Notes: a model not told the origin generated them from the sequence alone. A stretch of 64,000 nucleotides of DNA from Gracilimonas sp964505215 (GCA_964505215.1 CAZDGU010000001.1:1-64000); one strand, 5' to 3'. Positions 18,475-27,922 are shown, numbered from the stretch's first letter. Numbers and translations: made by a program.

Positions 18475-18495
18475 CTCCTCCTTCACAAGGAGGAG
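18475..18495. repeat. Solo hairpin related to the dispersed repeat ends
   Basis: Perfect 9-bp inverted repeat CTCCTCCTT/AAGGAGGAG with a 3-nt loop, followed at once by GACGCGTTG, the same motif that follows the left inner arm of the dispersed repeat. It looks like a solitary end or minimal form of the same family. Confidence 0.6.
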
Positions 18496-18977
18496 GACGC
18501 GTTGATATATATTGTATTTATTTGAGTTAAAAAGCTATCAATCGCCGATCACTGTTTTGTTTTTGCTGATCCTGCAAATCCATAAAATCCTGACCAATCC
18601 CGGTTCAAACCGATAATACTGCCAAGGCGAACGTTGATGAGATCAGCTGCCTCATTCCCGAGATTGCTTTGGCGTTTGGGATAATGGGCGTGATTTTGAC
18701 CCAGAGAGCCGGGTGGTGGAATGGATTGGGAATTGGGATTGATGTTTTTGAACCCGGCTGCCCTTAACAATTGTCAGACCGATTCAAAACAAATTCACTC
18801 AGCCTAATCATGTCCGGCGGTCGGACGAAGTTTTGGGCTTTAAAAAAGCAGCCATTCCGGACAAGCTGCAGTGAAGCGAAAGTGCAGAGCCGAAATCTTC
18901 TTGAATCGGTTTAGGATGTCATGCAACGAAGCCATGTGCACAAATATAATATTACCAAAACAAAAAACAGAACGGAC

Positions 18978-19010
18978 AAAAAAAAGCCCATGCTTGCACA
19001 AGGGCTTTTT
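18978..19010 (-). terminator. Intrinsic terminator downstream of atpC
   Basis: On the minus strand the sequence forms a stem AAGCCC/GGGCTT with a short loop, followed by eight T residues, 40 bp past the atpC stop. It is the expected end of the atpD-atpC transcript. Confidence 0.8.
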
Positions 19011-19049
19011 AGAAATGAATATAATAAGTTTACTGAATAGAAAAGTGTT

Positions 19050-19307
19050 TTACTCTTCTTCTACACTTTCAGCCAGCAGTGTCAGCTTGTTGTTATTTAC
19101 TTCAACAAAGCCACCGGAGATGTTAAAGGTAGCTTCTCCATCCTGTTTACGGACCAATACGCTTCCTTTTTCCAGCGTGGAGACAATAGGAGCGTGATTC
19201 GCTTTAACTTCAAAGCTGCCTTGTGTTCCGGGTAACTTCACTCCGTTCACTTCACCTTCAAAAAGGGATCCGTTCGGAGTTAATATCTGGGCATTAAATG
19301 TACTCAT
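19050..19307 (-). CDS. atpC: F1 ATP synthase epsilon subunit, short form
   Basis: Central-stalk subunit of ATP synthase. At 85 residues it contains only the N-terminal beta-sandwich (FNAQILTPNGSLFEGEVNGVKLPG and so on) and lacks the C-terminal two-helix domain of the usual 130-140-residue protein. This short form is common in the Bacteroidota lineage and suggests that the C-terminal helix inhibition of ATP hydrolysis is absent. It follows atpD by 20 bp; the other atp genes are not in this window. Confidence 0.94.
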   Translation of the reverse strand: MSTFNAQILTPNGSLFEGEVNGVKLPGTQGSFEVKANHAPIVSTLEKGSVLVRKQDGEATFNISGGFVEVNNNKLTLLAESVEEE

Positions 19308-19327
19308 AAAACCAGGTAATTAGATGA

Positions 19328-20824
19328 TTAAGCAGCAGCTTCTTCGGCTTCAGCTAACAGCTTCTCGCCTTTTTCAATTGCTTCGTTAATGTCACCAACC
19401 ATGTAGAATGCATTTTCAGGTAAGTGGTCCAGTTCGCCGTCAAGAATCATCTTAAATCCTCTTACGGTTTCATCCACCTTCACATATACCCCCGGCTGAC
19501 CGGTAAACTGCTCGGCCACGTGGAAGTTCTGTGATAAGAAGCGCTGAACACGACGTGCTCGGTGCACTACTTCTTTATCTTCGTCAGAAAGCTCATCCAT
19601 ACCGAGAATGGCAATAATATCCTGCAAGTCTTTGTAGTTCTGAAGCAGGCGAGTAACCCGGTTGGCTACTTCGTAATGCTCGGGGCCTACCACTTTAGGA
19701 TCCAAAATGGTGGATGAAGAATCCAAAGGATCTACCGCAGGATAAATTCCAATCTGCGTTAAAGCACGCGAAAGTACCGTAGTAGCATCCAGGTGAGTAA
19801 AAGTAGTTGCAGGAGCCGGATCCGTCAAGTCATCCGCAGGCACATAAACAGCCTGAACAGAGGTAATAGAACCGTTTTTAGTTGAAGTAATGCGCTCCTG
19901 AAGGTCACCCATTTCAGTGGCCAGTGTTGGCTGGTAACCTACCGCAGAAGGCATACGTCCCAGCAGTGCAGATACTTCTGAACCGGCTTGCGTAAAGCGG
20001 AAAATGTTATCAATAAAGAGCAGAATATCACGAGAAACTTCATCGCGGAAGTACTCAGCTACTGTAAGACCGGATAGTGCTACTCGTGCACGGGCTCCCG
20101 GAGGCTCGTTCATCTGGCCAAATACCAGTGTTGCCTGAGATTCTTTTAATTTCGTTTTATCAACTTTGTCCAGTTCCCATTCTCCATTTTCCATGGATTC
20201 TTTGAACTCATCGCCATAGTTGATAATGCCGGATTCGATAAACTCACGCAGAAGGTCATTTCCTTCACGAGTACGCTCGCCCACTCCGGCAAATACAGAA
20301 AGACCACCGTGCTGCTTAGCAATATTGTTAATCAGTTCCTGAATAAGTACCGTTTTACCTACACCGGCACCACCGAAAAGTCCAATTTTACCACCTTTGG
20401 CATACGGACAAAGCAGGTCAACTACTTTAATACCGGTTTCCAGCATTTCGGTAGAAGTTGCCAGCTCATCAAAAGCCGGAGCACTGCGGTGAATTGAATA
20501 CGAGTTTTTGCCTTCAGGGGCATCAATACCATCAATAGACTCGCCTACTACATTGAAAAGACGACCGCGAATATCTTCGCCAACCGGCATCGAAATTGCT
20601 TTCCCGGTATCAACCACTTCCATACCGCGAACCAGTCCGTCGGTAGAGTCCATCGCAATGGTACGCACACGATCTTCACCGAGGTGCTGAGCTACTTCAA
20701 GCGTTAGGGTTGAGCCGTCTTGCATCTCAATCTCAAGAGCATTGAGAACGGCGGGAGTTTTACTTTCAGAAAAATCAACATCAACTACAGGACCAATTAC
20801 CTGCGCTATAGTTCCTATATTCAT
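19328..20824 (-). CDS. atpD: F1 ATP synthase beta subunit
   Basis: Catalytic subunit of the F1 motor. The 498 residues contain Walker A GGAGVGKT (151-158), the catalytic Glu in GERTREGNDL, the Walker B Asp in ILLFIDNIFRFTQAG and the ALLGRMPSAVGYQPTLATEMG block. The N-terminus and length are normal. It heads the two-gene atpD-atpC operon, split from the rest of the ATP synthase genes, an arrangement known in this lineage. Confidence 0.98.
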   Translation of the reverse strand: MNIGTIAQVIGPVVDVDFSESKTPAVLNALEIEMQDGSTLTLEVAQHLGEDRVRTIAMDSTDGLVRGMEVVDTGKAISMPVGEDIRGRLFNVVGESIDGIDAPEGKNSYSIHRSAPAFDELATSTEMLETGIKVVDLLCPYAKGGKIGLFGGAGVGKTVLIQELINNIAKQHGGLSVFAGVGERTREGNDLLREFIESGIINYGDEFKESMENGEWELDKVDKTKLKESQATLVFGQMNEPPGARARVALSGLTVAEYFRDEVSRDILLFIDNIFRFTQAGSEVSALLGRMPSAVGYQPTLATEMGDLQERITSTKNGSITSVQAVYVPADDLTDPAPATTFTHLDATTVLSRALTQIGIYPAVDPLDSSSTILDPKVVGPEHYEVANRVTRLLQNYKDLQDIIAILGMDELSDEDKEVVHRARRVQRFLSQNFHVAEQFTGQPGVYVKVDETVRGFKMILDGELDHLPENAFYMVGDINEAIEKGEKLLAEAEEAAA

Positions 20825-21257
20825 GTGCTAAATCGCGATTTTGTTAGTTTTGCTAAAATAATGTGTAGGCTTTTTGATGCTCTACCGCAAAGGCTGGATA
20901 AGATAGGCAGATACATGAACAGAGGCAATTTAAAATCTGTGCTTTAGTCTATTATTTTTTAATGATAAAATTATCAAACCAGCCACAGAGACAATTAATT
21001 ATTGGCTTCTGCCTCTTTACTGTTTTTGAGAAGTTGCCGGAATTTTCATTATACAACTGCTAAGTGTATATAAATCAAATTGTTTATAAAATAATTAAGT
21101 AGAAATGACCACATTCTATTTCTCGCAGATGAATAGCTGATTTTCGCAACACCTCTGCGGAACACTGCGTGAAACCAAAACCCGAACTAAATTTTAGGGT
21201 AAATTCTCTACGGCTTTTATCTTGTTTTAAAATGTCGTTTAACCAATAAGCATAAAT
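20825..21257 (+). other. Non-coding region between atpD and purB
   Basis: 433 bp, AT-rich, with no credible gene. The part next to 20825 must hold the atpD promoter and leader, but I see no convincing box. Around 21130-21180 a CTCTGCGGAACACTGCGTG stretch resembles the CACAGAG/CTCTGTG type of dispersed repeat also seen after valS. Confidence 0.6.
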
Positions 21258-22553
21258 TCACTCCAGCCCTACCCGTTTAAATATCTCATCTACGTTCCGG
21301 GTATGATGGTTTAAATCAAAGGCTTCATCAATTTCATCTTGAGTCAAAAATCCGGAAATGGTTTCATCCTCTTCTGCTATGGGCTTGAATAACGTCTGAG
21401 TTTCCCAGGATTTCATAGCCAGCGGTTGAACAGTGTCATAAGCTTTTTCGCGCGGCATTCCCTTATCAATAAGTTTGTGCAGCAAGCGCTGTGAAAAAAC
21501 CAAGCCTTGTGTTTTCCAGATATTGGCTTCCATATTTTCTTCAAATATCACCAGGTTTTCAATCACACCGGCAAAACGGTGCAGCATATAATCGAGCAGC
21601 GTAGTGGCGTCCGGCAATATAATGCGTTCGGCGGAAGAGTGAGAAATATCTCGCTCGTGCCAAAGCGGAATGTTTTCAAAAGCCGTAATCATATAGCCTC
21701 TGAGCACACGTGCGCACCCCGTAATATTCTCCGAACTGATTGGGTTTCGCTTGTGCGGCATGGACGAAGAACCTTTCTGCCCTTTCCGGAAGGCTTCTTC
21801 TGCCTCCCTAAGCTCGCTGCGCTGAAGGTGCCGAACTTCTACGGCCATTTTCTCAAGCGTAGAGCCTATCAGCGCTAAAGTTGATATATAATGCGCATGG
21901 CGATCGCGCTGGAGGGTTTGGGTTGAAATAGGCGCCGGTGAAAGCCCTAATTTTTCACACGTATATTTTTCCACTTCCGGCGGAATGTTAGCAAAGGTTC
22001 CCACCGAACCCGACAGTTTTCCAAATTCCACATCGGTGGCGGCTTTTTTAAATCGCTCCAGATTTCGGTTCATCTCAGCATACCAAAGCGCGCATTTCAG
22101 CCCAAAAGTAGTCGGCTCGGCGTGGATTCCATGCGTGCGCCCCATCATCACCGTGTATTTATGAGCTTTCGCTTTTTCGGCCAGCACGTTAATTATTCGT
22201 TCCAGACCTTCTTGCAGAATGGCGTTGGCTTTTTTCAGGCGAACGCCCCAGGCGGTATCTACTACATCGGTGGAAGTTAGCCCGTAGTGCACCCACTTTT
22301 TTTCATCGCCCAGCGTTTCCGAAACAGCGCGTGTAAAGGCAACTACATCATGGCGGGTTTCAGCCTCAATTTCCTTAATTCGCGCTACATCAAATTTGGC
22401 TTTTGAGTAGAGTTCATCTACATCATCCATCGGTATTTTTCCGATTTTAGCCCATGCCCAACAGGCGGCAAGTTCTACTTCTAACCAGGCTTGAAATTGC
22501 TGTTCCTCTGTCCATAAATCGGACATTTCTTTTCTGGAGTAGCGTGAAATCAT
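21258..22553 (-). CDS. purB: Adenylosuccinate lyase
   Basis: Splits SAICAR and adenylosuccinate to release fumarate in purine synthesis. The 431 residues are of the Bacillus/Thermotoga type. The fumarase/aspartase-superfamily signature is GSSSMPHKRNPISSENITG (active-site Ser in the mobile loop), with TSTDVVDTAWG and GRTHGIHAEPTTFG as the other active-site blocks. It stands alone between atpD and the M48 protease gene. Confidence 0.97.
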   Translation of the reverse strand: MISRYSRKEMSDLWTEEQQFQAWLEVELAACWAWAKIGKIPMDDVDELYSKAKFDVARIKEIEAETRHDVVAFTRAVSETLGDEKKWVHYGLTSTDVVDTAWGVRLKKANAILQEGLERIINVLAEKAKAHKYTVMMGRTHGIHAEPTTFGLKCALWYAEMNRNLERFKKAATDVEFGKLSGSVGTFANIPPEVEKYTCEKLGLSPAPISTQTLQRDRHAHYISTLALIGSTLEKMAVEVRHLQRSELREAEEAFRKGQKGSSSMPHKRNPISSENITGCARVLRGYMITAFENIPLWHERDISHSSAERIILPDATTLLDYMLHRFAGVIENLVIFEENMEANIWKTQGLVFSQRLLHKLIDKGMPREKAYDTVQPLAMKSWETQTLFKPIAEEDETISGFLTQDEIDEAFDLNHHTRNVDEIFKRVGLE

Positions 22554-22645
22554 GAAAATTTGGGTTGAATGATATTCAAAATTCAGCCCAAAGATAGGAT
22601 TTTAAAACAACAGATTATGTGGTTTTTAGCAGATTATTAACGCAG

Positions 22646-24136
22646 CTATTGAACCGGGATTTTAAGCCGGGTTCCTTTAGAGATGTTCGTATCTAAGTTT
22701 ACCTGATTTATAATAGCGACCTCTTTTGGCGTTATGTCCATAGGAAGCTGATTGGGCAACAGCTCACTGAATAAAGTCGATTTTGAAGCTTTTACTAATT
22801 TCAGGCGAACCGGATTTATATTTAAAATACGGCGATCGGTTAGCTGCTTAAAACCCTGAACTACCGACTGAAACTGATCTGCATACACATCGAATTGAGA
22901 GGATTCACTGTAGCTTAAAAACTGATATACATTTCCATCGTATTCGATTGCACTTAACATTAATTTCAGCTCGCTTCCATCTTGTGCAGCCGCGGTTGCA
23001 ATCCCCTGATAACCCGGCAAACCATTCACCGAGATATTCGTTTGTTCTATTACTGTAATTCCTTCCTGATTTAAAAATGCGCTCAGCGAACTTTTGGCGT
23101 CAGAACTCTTGCTGTCAATGGCAAACTGCGTGATGGCCGTCTGTTCCTCATTCACCATAACTACGGCGGTGGGTTGATTGATCACCTGAAATCCCTGAAT
23201 GACCGGAAACTGAAATTTCAAATCGGGATGATAAAATATGCCATCCCGGCTAAAACCGTGTCGCGGATTATTTCCGTACACGATATCTGCAATCATGTTC
23301 AGGTACTCTTCTTTATTGATTTTCGTTTGCTTATAGCCTTTTTCTTCCCACTTTTGAGCCAGCTGCGGAATCGTTTTTTCGCGCTCGCCGGGATCGGGGT
23401 GACTGGAAAGCAGCGTGGGCACTCCACCGCCCTGATTTTCAGATATACGTTTTAAAGAAGTGAAAAAATCTGCGCCCTCGGAGGCTTCATATCCCATCAT
23501 TGCCGAATATTCTACACCCAACGCATCAGATTCGCGTTCATCATCACGCCCATATTTTAAAAACATCAGCTGCGCCGTTTGGCTGCTTAACTGCATTATG
23601 CTGCCGCCATCATATCCGAGGGACTCACCCAGAACGGCCCCACCAATTATAGCAACCTGCCCTAACTGCTGTTCAAGGGCTCTTTGTGACGCATGACGTG
23701 CCGCAACGTGGCCGATTTCGTGCCCGATAACTACCGCAAGCTGGGCTTCATTATTCAGGTGAGCCAGCAATCCGCGAGTTACGTAAACAAACCCACCGGG
23801 CAGTGCAAAAGCGTTAACCACCGGGCTGTCTAATACACGAAACGTAAATTCCGTTTGTTTGAATTTCTTTGGAGTATCTTCTCTTCGCAGATGGCTGACC
23901 TCTACCATAGATTGACCCAACGCTTCTACGTAATTAGAAAGCTCCTCATCTTGATACGCCCCATATTGGGCTACAATTTCACTGTCCGATTCAGCTCCAA
24001 TTTTTTCTTCCTGCTCCCAGCTGTATCCAAAAGCTCTTTTATTTCCCGAAACCGGATTTTTTTCAAGCGTTACGCAGCCACTGGCAAAAACACTGACAGC
24101 TAATGTTAAAGCAAGGTAAATAGATCTTATTTTCAT
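22646..24136 (-). CDS. M48-family metalloprotease lipoprotein
   Basis: Periplasmic zinc protease. The 496 residues start with a lipoprotein signal ending FASGC (lipidated Cys21), then an M48 domain with zinc motif HEIGH (139-143) and the third ligand Glu in ERESDALGVEY. This resembles the BepA/LoiP group, which handle misassembled outer membrane proteins. The region after about residue 300 is a long extension with a profilin-like mixed fold of unknown role, and the end (TNISKGTRLKIPVQ) looks like the tail of a LysM-like or LpqB-like module. Substrate unknown. Confidence 0.9.
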   Translation of the reverse strand: MKIRSIYLALTLAVSVFASGCVTLEKNPVSGNKRAFGYSWEQEEKIGAESDSEIVAQYGAYQDEELSNYVEALGQSMVEVSHLRREDTPKKFKQTEFTFRVLDSPVVNAFALPGGFVYVTRGLLAHLNNEAQLAVVIGHEIGHVAARHASQRALEQQLGQVAIIGGAVLGESLGYDGGSIMQLSSQTAQLMFLKYGRDDERESDALGVEYSAMMGYEASEGADFFTSLKRISENQGGGVPTLLSSHPDPGEREKTIPQLAQKWEEKGYKQTKINKEEYLNMIADIVYGNNPRHGFSRDGIFYHPDLKFQFPVIQGFQVINQPTAVVMVNEEQTAITQFAIDSKSSDAKSSLSAFLNQEGITVIEQTNISVNGLPGYQGIATAAAQDGSELKLMLSAIEYDGNVYQFLSYSESSQFDVYADQFQSVVQGFKQLTDRRILNINPVRLKLVKASKSTLFSELLPNQLPMDITPKEVAIINQVNLDTNISKGTRLKIPVQ

Positions 24137-24210
24137 AATGGTAAAGGTTAATTTCCTACTGAAGTGTACTTTTAATTAGTTAATTCTTGAGCAAATGTTT
24201 CCATACAACG

Positions 24211-25239
24211 TCAAGCGACTACATTTACTTCGGGCATAAGTGTAATGCCAAAGGTTTGTTTTACTGAAGATTGAATTTTTTGAGCCAGTTCCCAAATTTC
24301 TTTCCCCGTGGCTTCACCATAGTTCACAATAACCAATGCCTGCATTTTATGCACGCCGGCATCTCCAAAACGCTTTCCTTTCCATCCGCACTGATCAATA
24401 AGCCAGGCAGCGGGAATTTTAACGGCATCTCCCGCCGGGTAATGTGGTACATCCGGATAGTTTTTTTGTAGTTTTTTGAAACGAGATTGCTCTATCACCG
24501 GGTTTTTAAAAAAGCTGCCGGTATTACCAATTTTGGCAGGATCCGGAAGTTTGCTTTGGCGGATGTGAATCACCGCATCACTAACTTGTTTTATGGTTGG
24601 ATTTTGAATATTCCTGTTGCTTAATTCTGCAGAAAGCGCTTTATACGAAGTGTTTATTTTGGGTGATTTTTGCAGCCGCAGCGTAACGTGTGTAATTGCG
24701 TATTTACCTTTCAGCTCGTTCTTAAAAATACTGTCTCTGTACCCAAACCGACATTCGCTATGGGTGAATGTTCTTCTATTTCCGGTTTTAATTTCAATCG
24801 CTTCTAAGCTGACAAATACCTCTTCTAATTCAACCCCGTAAGCACCAATATTTTGGATGGGCGCTGCTCCCACCGAGCCGGGAATTAAAGATAGATTCTC
24901 AATTCCGCCCCAGCCTTTTTCAACCGCATGCATAACCAGTTTATGCCAGTTTTCTCCCGCTCCGGCTTTAACCAGTACCTCCTGCTCATTTTCCTGAATA
25001 ACTTCAATGCCAGGAATGGCTACATGAATTACCAGCCCGTCAAAATCTTTCACAAACAGCAGATTACTTCCGCCGCCAAGCATTAGCAGCGGCGTGTTTA
25101 GAGCTTTGTGTTCTTCCAATGCCTGTTTCAGCTGCATTTCGGACGATGCAGATACAAAATATCGGGCGCGGGCAGCAATCCCCATGGTGTTAAAATCAGA
25201 AAGATTTACATGCTCTTGAATAGCTGTTGGTGCGTTCAT
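24211..25239 (-). CDS. murB: UDP-N-acetylenolpyruvoylglucosamine reductase
   Basis: FAD-dependent reductase making UDP-N-acetylmuramate for peptidoglycan. The start is set at the ATG at 25239 (MNAPTAIQEHV, 342 residues); a longer reading would run into the upstream gene. Motifs are LGGGSNLLF (FAD), IPGSVGAAPIQNIGAYG, the catalytic Ser in GNTGSFFKNP, and the YRDSIFKN loop that marks the E. coli-type (type I) enzyme. It starts 8 bp after the stop of the gldE-like gene, so the two are probably coupled. Confidence 0.95.
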   Translation of the reverse strand: MNAPTAIQEHVNLSDFNTMGIAARARYFVSASSEMQLKQALEEHKALNTPLLMLGGGSNLLFVKDFDGLVIHVAIPGIEVIQENEQEVLVKAGAGENWHKLVMHAVEKGWGGIENLSLIPGSVGAAPIQNIGAYGVELEEVFVSLEAIEIKTGNRRTFTHSECRFGYRDSIFKNELKGKYAITHVTLRLQKSPKINTSYKALSAELSNRNIQNPTIKQVSDAVIHIRQSKLPDPAKIGNTGSFFKNPVIEQSRFKKLQKNYPDVPHYPAGDAVKIPAAWLIDQCGWKGKRFGDAGVHKMQALVIVNYGEATGKEIWELAQKIQSSVKQTFGITLMPEVNVVA

Positions 25240-25246
25240 TCCCATC

Positions 25247-26629
25247 TTATTTTTCAGATACTGCGTCTTTGTCTTCGGTGGTATCCACTTTAACACGCAC
25301 CTTTTTTATCCGGTTGTTTTCTACTGAATGGACGGTAAGTTCTAAATTTTTGAATTTAACGCGCTCCCCTACGGCCGGCAGGCTTTCTACTAAATGATAA
25401 ATTAAGCCGCCCAGCGTTTCGTATTCATCATCTCCGGTGGTTAATTCACAATTTAAAATTTCTTCCATATCGTCTAAATCTACGTTGGCATCAAAAATAT
25501 AGATGCCGCTTTTAAAGCGCGTAAACAAGCTGGCCTCATCGCCGGAATCGTCCGCAATATCCCCAACAATTTCTTCCAGAATATCATCCATTGTCACAAT
25601 ACCTTCGGTTCCGCCGTACTCATCCACCACAATGGCAATGTGTGTTTTATCGTGCTGAAAATCTCGCAGTAAATCGTCTAATTTTTTTGTAGCCGGAATA
25701 AATAACGCACTGCGCGAGATGGTTTTCCAATTCAGTGTCGGCTCCTTTTCATCTGCATTCAAATAGGAAAGTACATCTTTGGCATAAAGCACGCCCTGAA
25801 TATTATCCAGGTCATTTTCGTACAGAGGCATGCGCGAAAGTCCATTATCCCGAATTTTTTGCAGCACATCCTGTAACGACTCATCCAAAGCAACCGCTAC
25901 GATATTTACGCGCGAGGTCATAATTTCTCTAACGCTTATGTCACCAAACCCGATTACATTTTCTATAATTTCGCGTTCATCCTCTTTTATTGAACCTTCC
26001 TGCTCGCTCACCTCCGCCATGGTTCGGATATCTTCAGACGTCATTTTGTTGGATGGTTTCGGTAGATACCGTTCTAAGCCAACGGTGCTGTCTGCAATAA
26101 GTTTGGCAAATGGCTTCATTATCACAAAAAGGACATATATAAAAGCACTGTTTCGTCGCGATACTTTCAGCGGATTATTTATGGCAATTATTTTAGGGGT
26201 GATTTCACTCAAAATTAAAATCATAAAAGTCAGCACAATCACTTCAACCGAAAAAATAATGAGCTGAGACCATCCGAAAGCCGCAACTAATTGTCCGGTA
26301 ATAACAGCTGCCAGCACCGAGGCAATTATGTTTGAAAACGTTTTGACAATTAAAATAGTGGCCAACAAACGGCGGGGCTTATCCAGCATTTTTATAATGC
26401 GGGCATCAGTTCCGGAAGGCTCACCTTGTGCTAAATCTTCCATGCGGTTAGCCAACGAAAACAAAGCCACTTCCGAACCGGAAAAAATGGCTGAAATGCC
26501 TAAAGAAAGTAATAAGATGAGAAGCTGAATGCTTATCAACACAACATCTATTTCATCAATAAAAGAACCTTCATTTATAAATAGAAGAAAACTTTGTGCC
26601 AAGCTAAACGAATGTTCAAATATTTCCAA
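25247..26629 (-). CDS. GldE-like CNNM/CBS/CorC-HlyC domain membrane protein
   Basis: A 460-residue membrane protein with an N-terminal CNNM (DUF21) domain of about four hydrophobic segments (about 30-200, with FSGSEVALFSLANRMEDL), a CBS pair (about 220-345), and a C-terminal transporter-associated CorC/HlyC domain. In Flavobacteria the ssb-gldE neighbourhood is conserved and gldE is tied to gliding and type IX secretion; here ssb is also directly upstream. Alternatively it is a divalent cation efflux protein of the CorC type. The first codon appears to be TTG at 26629; no ATG is available before the hydrophobic region. Confidence 0.8.
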   Translation of the reverse strand: MEIFEHSFSLAQSFLLFINEGSFIDEIDVVLISIQLLILLLSLGISAIFSGSEVALFSLANRMEDLAQGEPSGTDARIIKMLDKPRRLLATILIVKTFSNIIASVLAAVITGQLVAAFGWSQLIIFSVEVIVLTFMILILSEITPKIIAINNPLKVSRRNSAFIYVLFVIMKPFAKLIADSTVGLERYLPKPSNKMTSEDIRTMAEVSEQEGSIKEDEREIIENVIGFGDISVREIMTSRVNIVAVALDESLQDVLQKIRDNGLSRMPLYENDLDNIQGVLYAKDVLSYLNADEKEPTLNWKTISRSALFIPATKKLDDLLRDFQHDKTHIAIVVDEYGGTEGIVTMDDILEEIVGDIADDSGDEASLFTRFKSGIYIFDANVDLDDMEEILNCELTTGDDEYETLGGLIYHLVESLPAVGERVKFKNLELTVHSVENNRIKKVRVKVDTTEDKDAVSEK

Positions 26630-26751
26630 TGTGTGAGGTAGTTGGTTTAAAATGCTCTGTGCATTCAGGTTTTTTAATACTTTCCTTTAATTAATGTATT
26701 GAATGCATTTTGTGATTCACAAAATATAAGATATCACAGTAACACAAGTAT

Positions 26752-26786
26752 AAAAAAACGGCACAAGAAAAACCTTGCGCCGTTTT
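26752..26786 (-). terminator. Intrinsic terminator after ssb
   Basis: On the minus strand, ACGGCGCAAG pairs with CTTGTGCCGT around a TTTTT loop and is followed by seven T residues. It lies 24 bp past the ssb stop, so ssb and the gldE-like gene are probably separate transcripts or read-through linked. Confidence 0.85.
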
Positions 26787-26809
26787 GAAATTATTGAGTA
26801 TAGATAGCT

Positions 26810-27274
26810 TTAGAATGGAAGATCGTCGTCCATATCGTCAAAGTTCTTATCCAGCTCTACATTGCTGCTCATGGGTTGCCCGCCCTGGCTTTGGGCTTGT
26901 CCCTGATTTTGCGGTGCACCGGCCTGCTGGCCACCGCCTCCACCGCGACTGTCAAGCATAATCATCTGCAGGGCTTTTACTTCGGTTGTGTATCGCTTCT
27001 GCCCGTTTTTATCCTCCCACTGCTGGGTTTGAATCGGTCCTTCGACATACACTTTTGAGCCTTTCTTTAAATACTGTTGGCAAATTTCAGCCAGTCGCCC
27101 CCATGCTACTATACGGTGCCATTCGGTGCGCTCCTGCAGCTCTCCGTTACTGTCTTTAAATCGCTCGCTGGTAGCAATACTCAGTGTGGCCACTGCCGTA
27201 TTCGATTGCGTGTAACGTACTTCCGGGTCTTGCCCCAGATTTCCAATTATCATAGCTTTGTTCAGTGAACTCAT
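26810..27274 (-). CDS. ssb: Single-stranded DNA-binding protein
   Basis: Coats single-stranded DNA in replication, repair and recombination. The start is placed at the ATG at 27274 (MSSLNKAMIIGNLG), giving 154 residues; an in-frame upstream ATG at 27364 would add a segment unlike any SSB. The OB fold covers about residues 1-108, a Gln/Gly-rich linker follows, and the acidic tip DDDLPF at the end is the partner-protein docking tail. A terminator follows at 26752-26786. Confidence 0.95.
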   Translation of the reverse strand: MSSLNKAMIIGNLGQDPEVRYTQSNTAVATLSIATSERFKDSNGELQERTEWHRIVAWGRLAEICQQYLKKGSKVYVEGPIQTQQWEDKNGQKRYTTEVKALQMIMLDSRGGGGGQQAGAPQNQGQAQSQGGQPMSSNVELDKNFDDMDDDLPF

Positions 27275-27399
27275 AATATTTCCTGTTTTTTTGATGTTTG
27301 TCTGTAAGGTAAGAGTAACTGTAGAGGAATTCCTTACAAAAATTTTTATTTCGCAAGTCATCATTAAGTAGATATACTTAATGATTTTTTTTGAAAGCC

Positions 27400-27813
27400 T
27401 GCCTTCACTTCACACCAAAACCTTCCTTGTATTTAATTTATCTGAGCCCGGGAATTCCGGCTCTATTTGTTACGTTCGGTTTGATATGAAAGATTCGCGA
27501 ATTCCATTTTGGCTTAAAATTACGCTGGGCATTAGCGTTTGGGAGGCCGGACTTTCAAATCCCAAAGTAAAAACGGCTCTTCAGGTTTTTTGGCATTCAG
27601 TTGGTTTTAAATGGAATATGGTCTTTTCTGTTTTTCGGGTTGAAGGTTCCACTTTTTGCCTTTATCGAACTACTGTTTCTGCTGGCCGCTATTCTTCTCA
27701 CTTATAAACTATTCAAACCCATTAAATCCTGGTCCGCTTGGCTTCTGATTCCTTATATACTATGGGTTTCCTATGCAGGAATATTGAATTTGAGCATTGC
27801 TCTCCTAAACTGA
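27400..27813 (+). pseudogene. Decayed TspO/MBR family gene
   Basis: The 3' part, read to the TGA at 27811-27813, gives FFGIQLVLNGIWSFLFFG, an AFIELLFLLAAILLTYKLF helix and LIPYILWVSYAGILN, which is the C-terminal half of a TspO/MBR tryptophan-rich sensory protein. The preceding piece (GISVWEAGLSNPKVKTAL) is in a different frame; the shift falls at a run of six T residues near 27586-27591. Further upstream the expected KPSFxPPxWVFGPVWT block cannot be read in any one frame and no start is evident. I infer a frameshifted, degraded gene rather than a single sequencing error. TspO proteins bind porphyrins and cholesterol. Confidence 0.75.
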
Positions 27814-27852
27814 AAAGTATCCGTCCTATCTGATTTATTTATTCATCAGCAA

Positions 27853-27884
27853 AAAACCTTCAAGGATTCGGAATCCTTGAAGGT
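27853..27884. repeat. Perfect hairpin after the tspO remnant
   Basis: AACCTTCAAGGATTC and its exact reverse complement, separated by one G. It has a run of A on its left and TTT on its right, so it could terminate transcription on the minus strand, although no minus-strand gene lies immediately upstream. It may instead be a small repeat unit. Confidence 0.6.
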
Positions 27885-27922
27885 TTAGCAAAGTAAGATG
27901 ATTCGTTAACTAATATTAAAAC

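Larger units (their letters stand above)
17815..19049 (+). other. Repeat-rich intergenic region between convergent genes
   Basis: About 1.2 kb with no credible gene. Visible short frames on either strand lie inside repeats and have no domain character. It contains, in order: tcagaag-type short repeats near 17840, a CCTTCC/GGAAGG hairpin near 17955-17970, the dispersed repeat copy at 18066-18320, a second CTCCTCCTT/AAGGAGGAG hairpin at 18475-18495, a stretch around 18560-18610 that reads like a dispersed non-coding repeat, a GTCCG-rich short palindrome near 18815, and a terminator at 18978-19010. Confidence 0.8.

Noticed and set aside
18549..18770. Small protein on the minus strand within the gap before atpC
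   Set aside because: The sequence (IPPPGSLGQNHAHYPKR and so on) has no domain character, no ribosome site, and overlaps what looks like a dispersed non-coding repeat.
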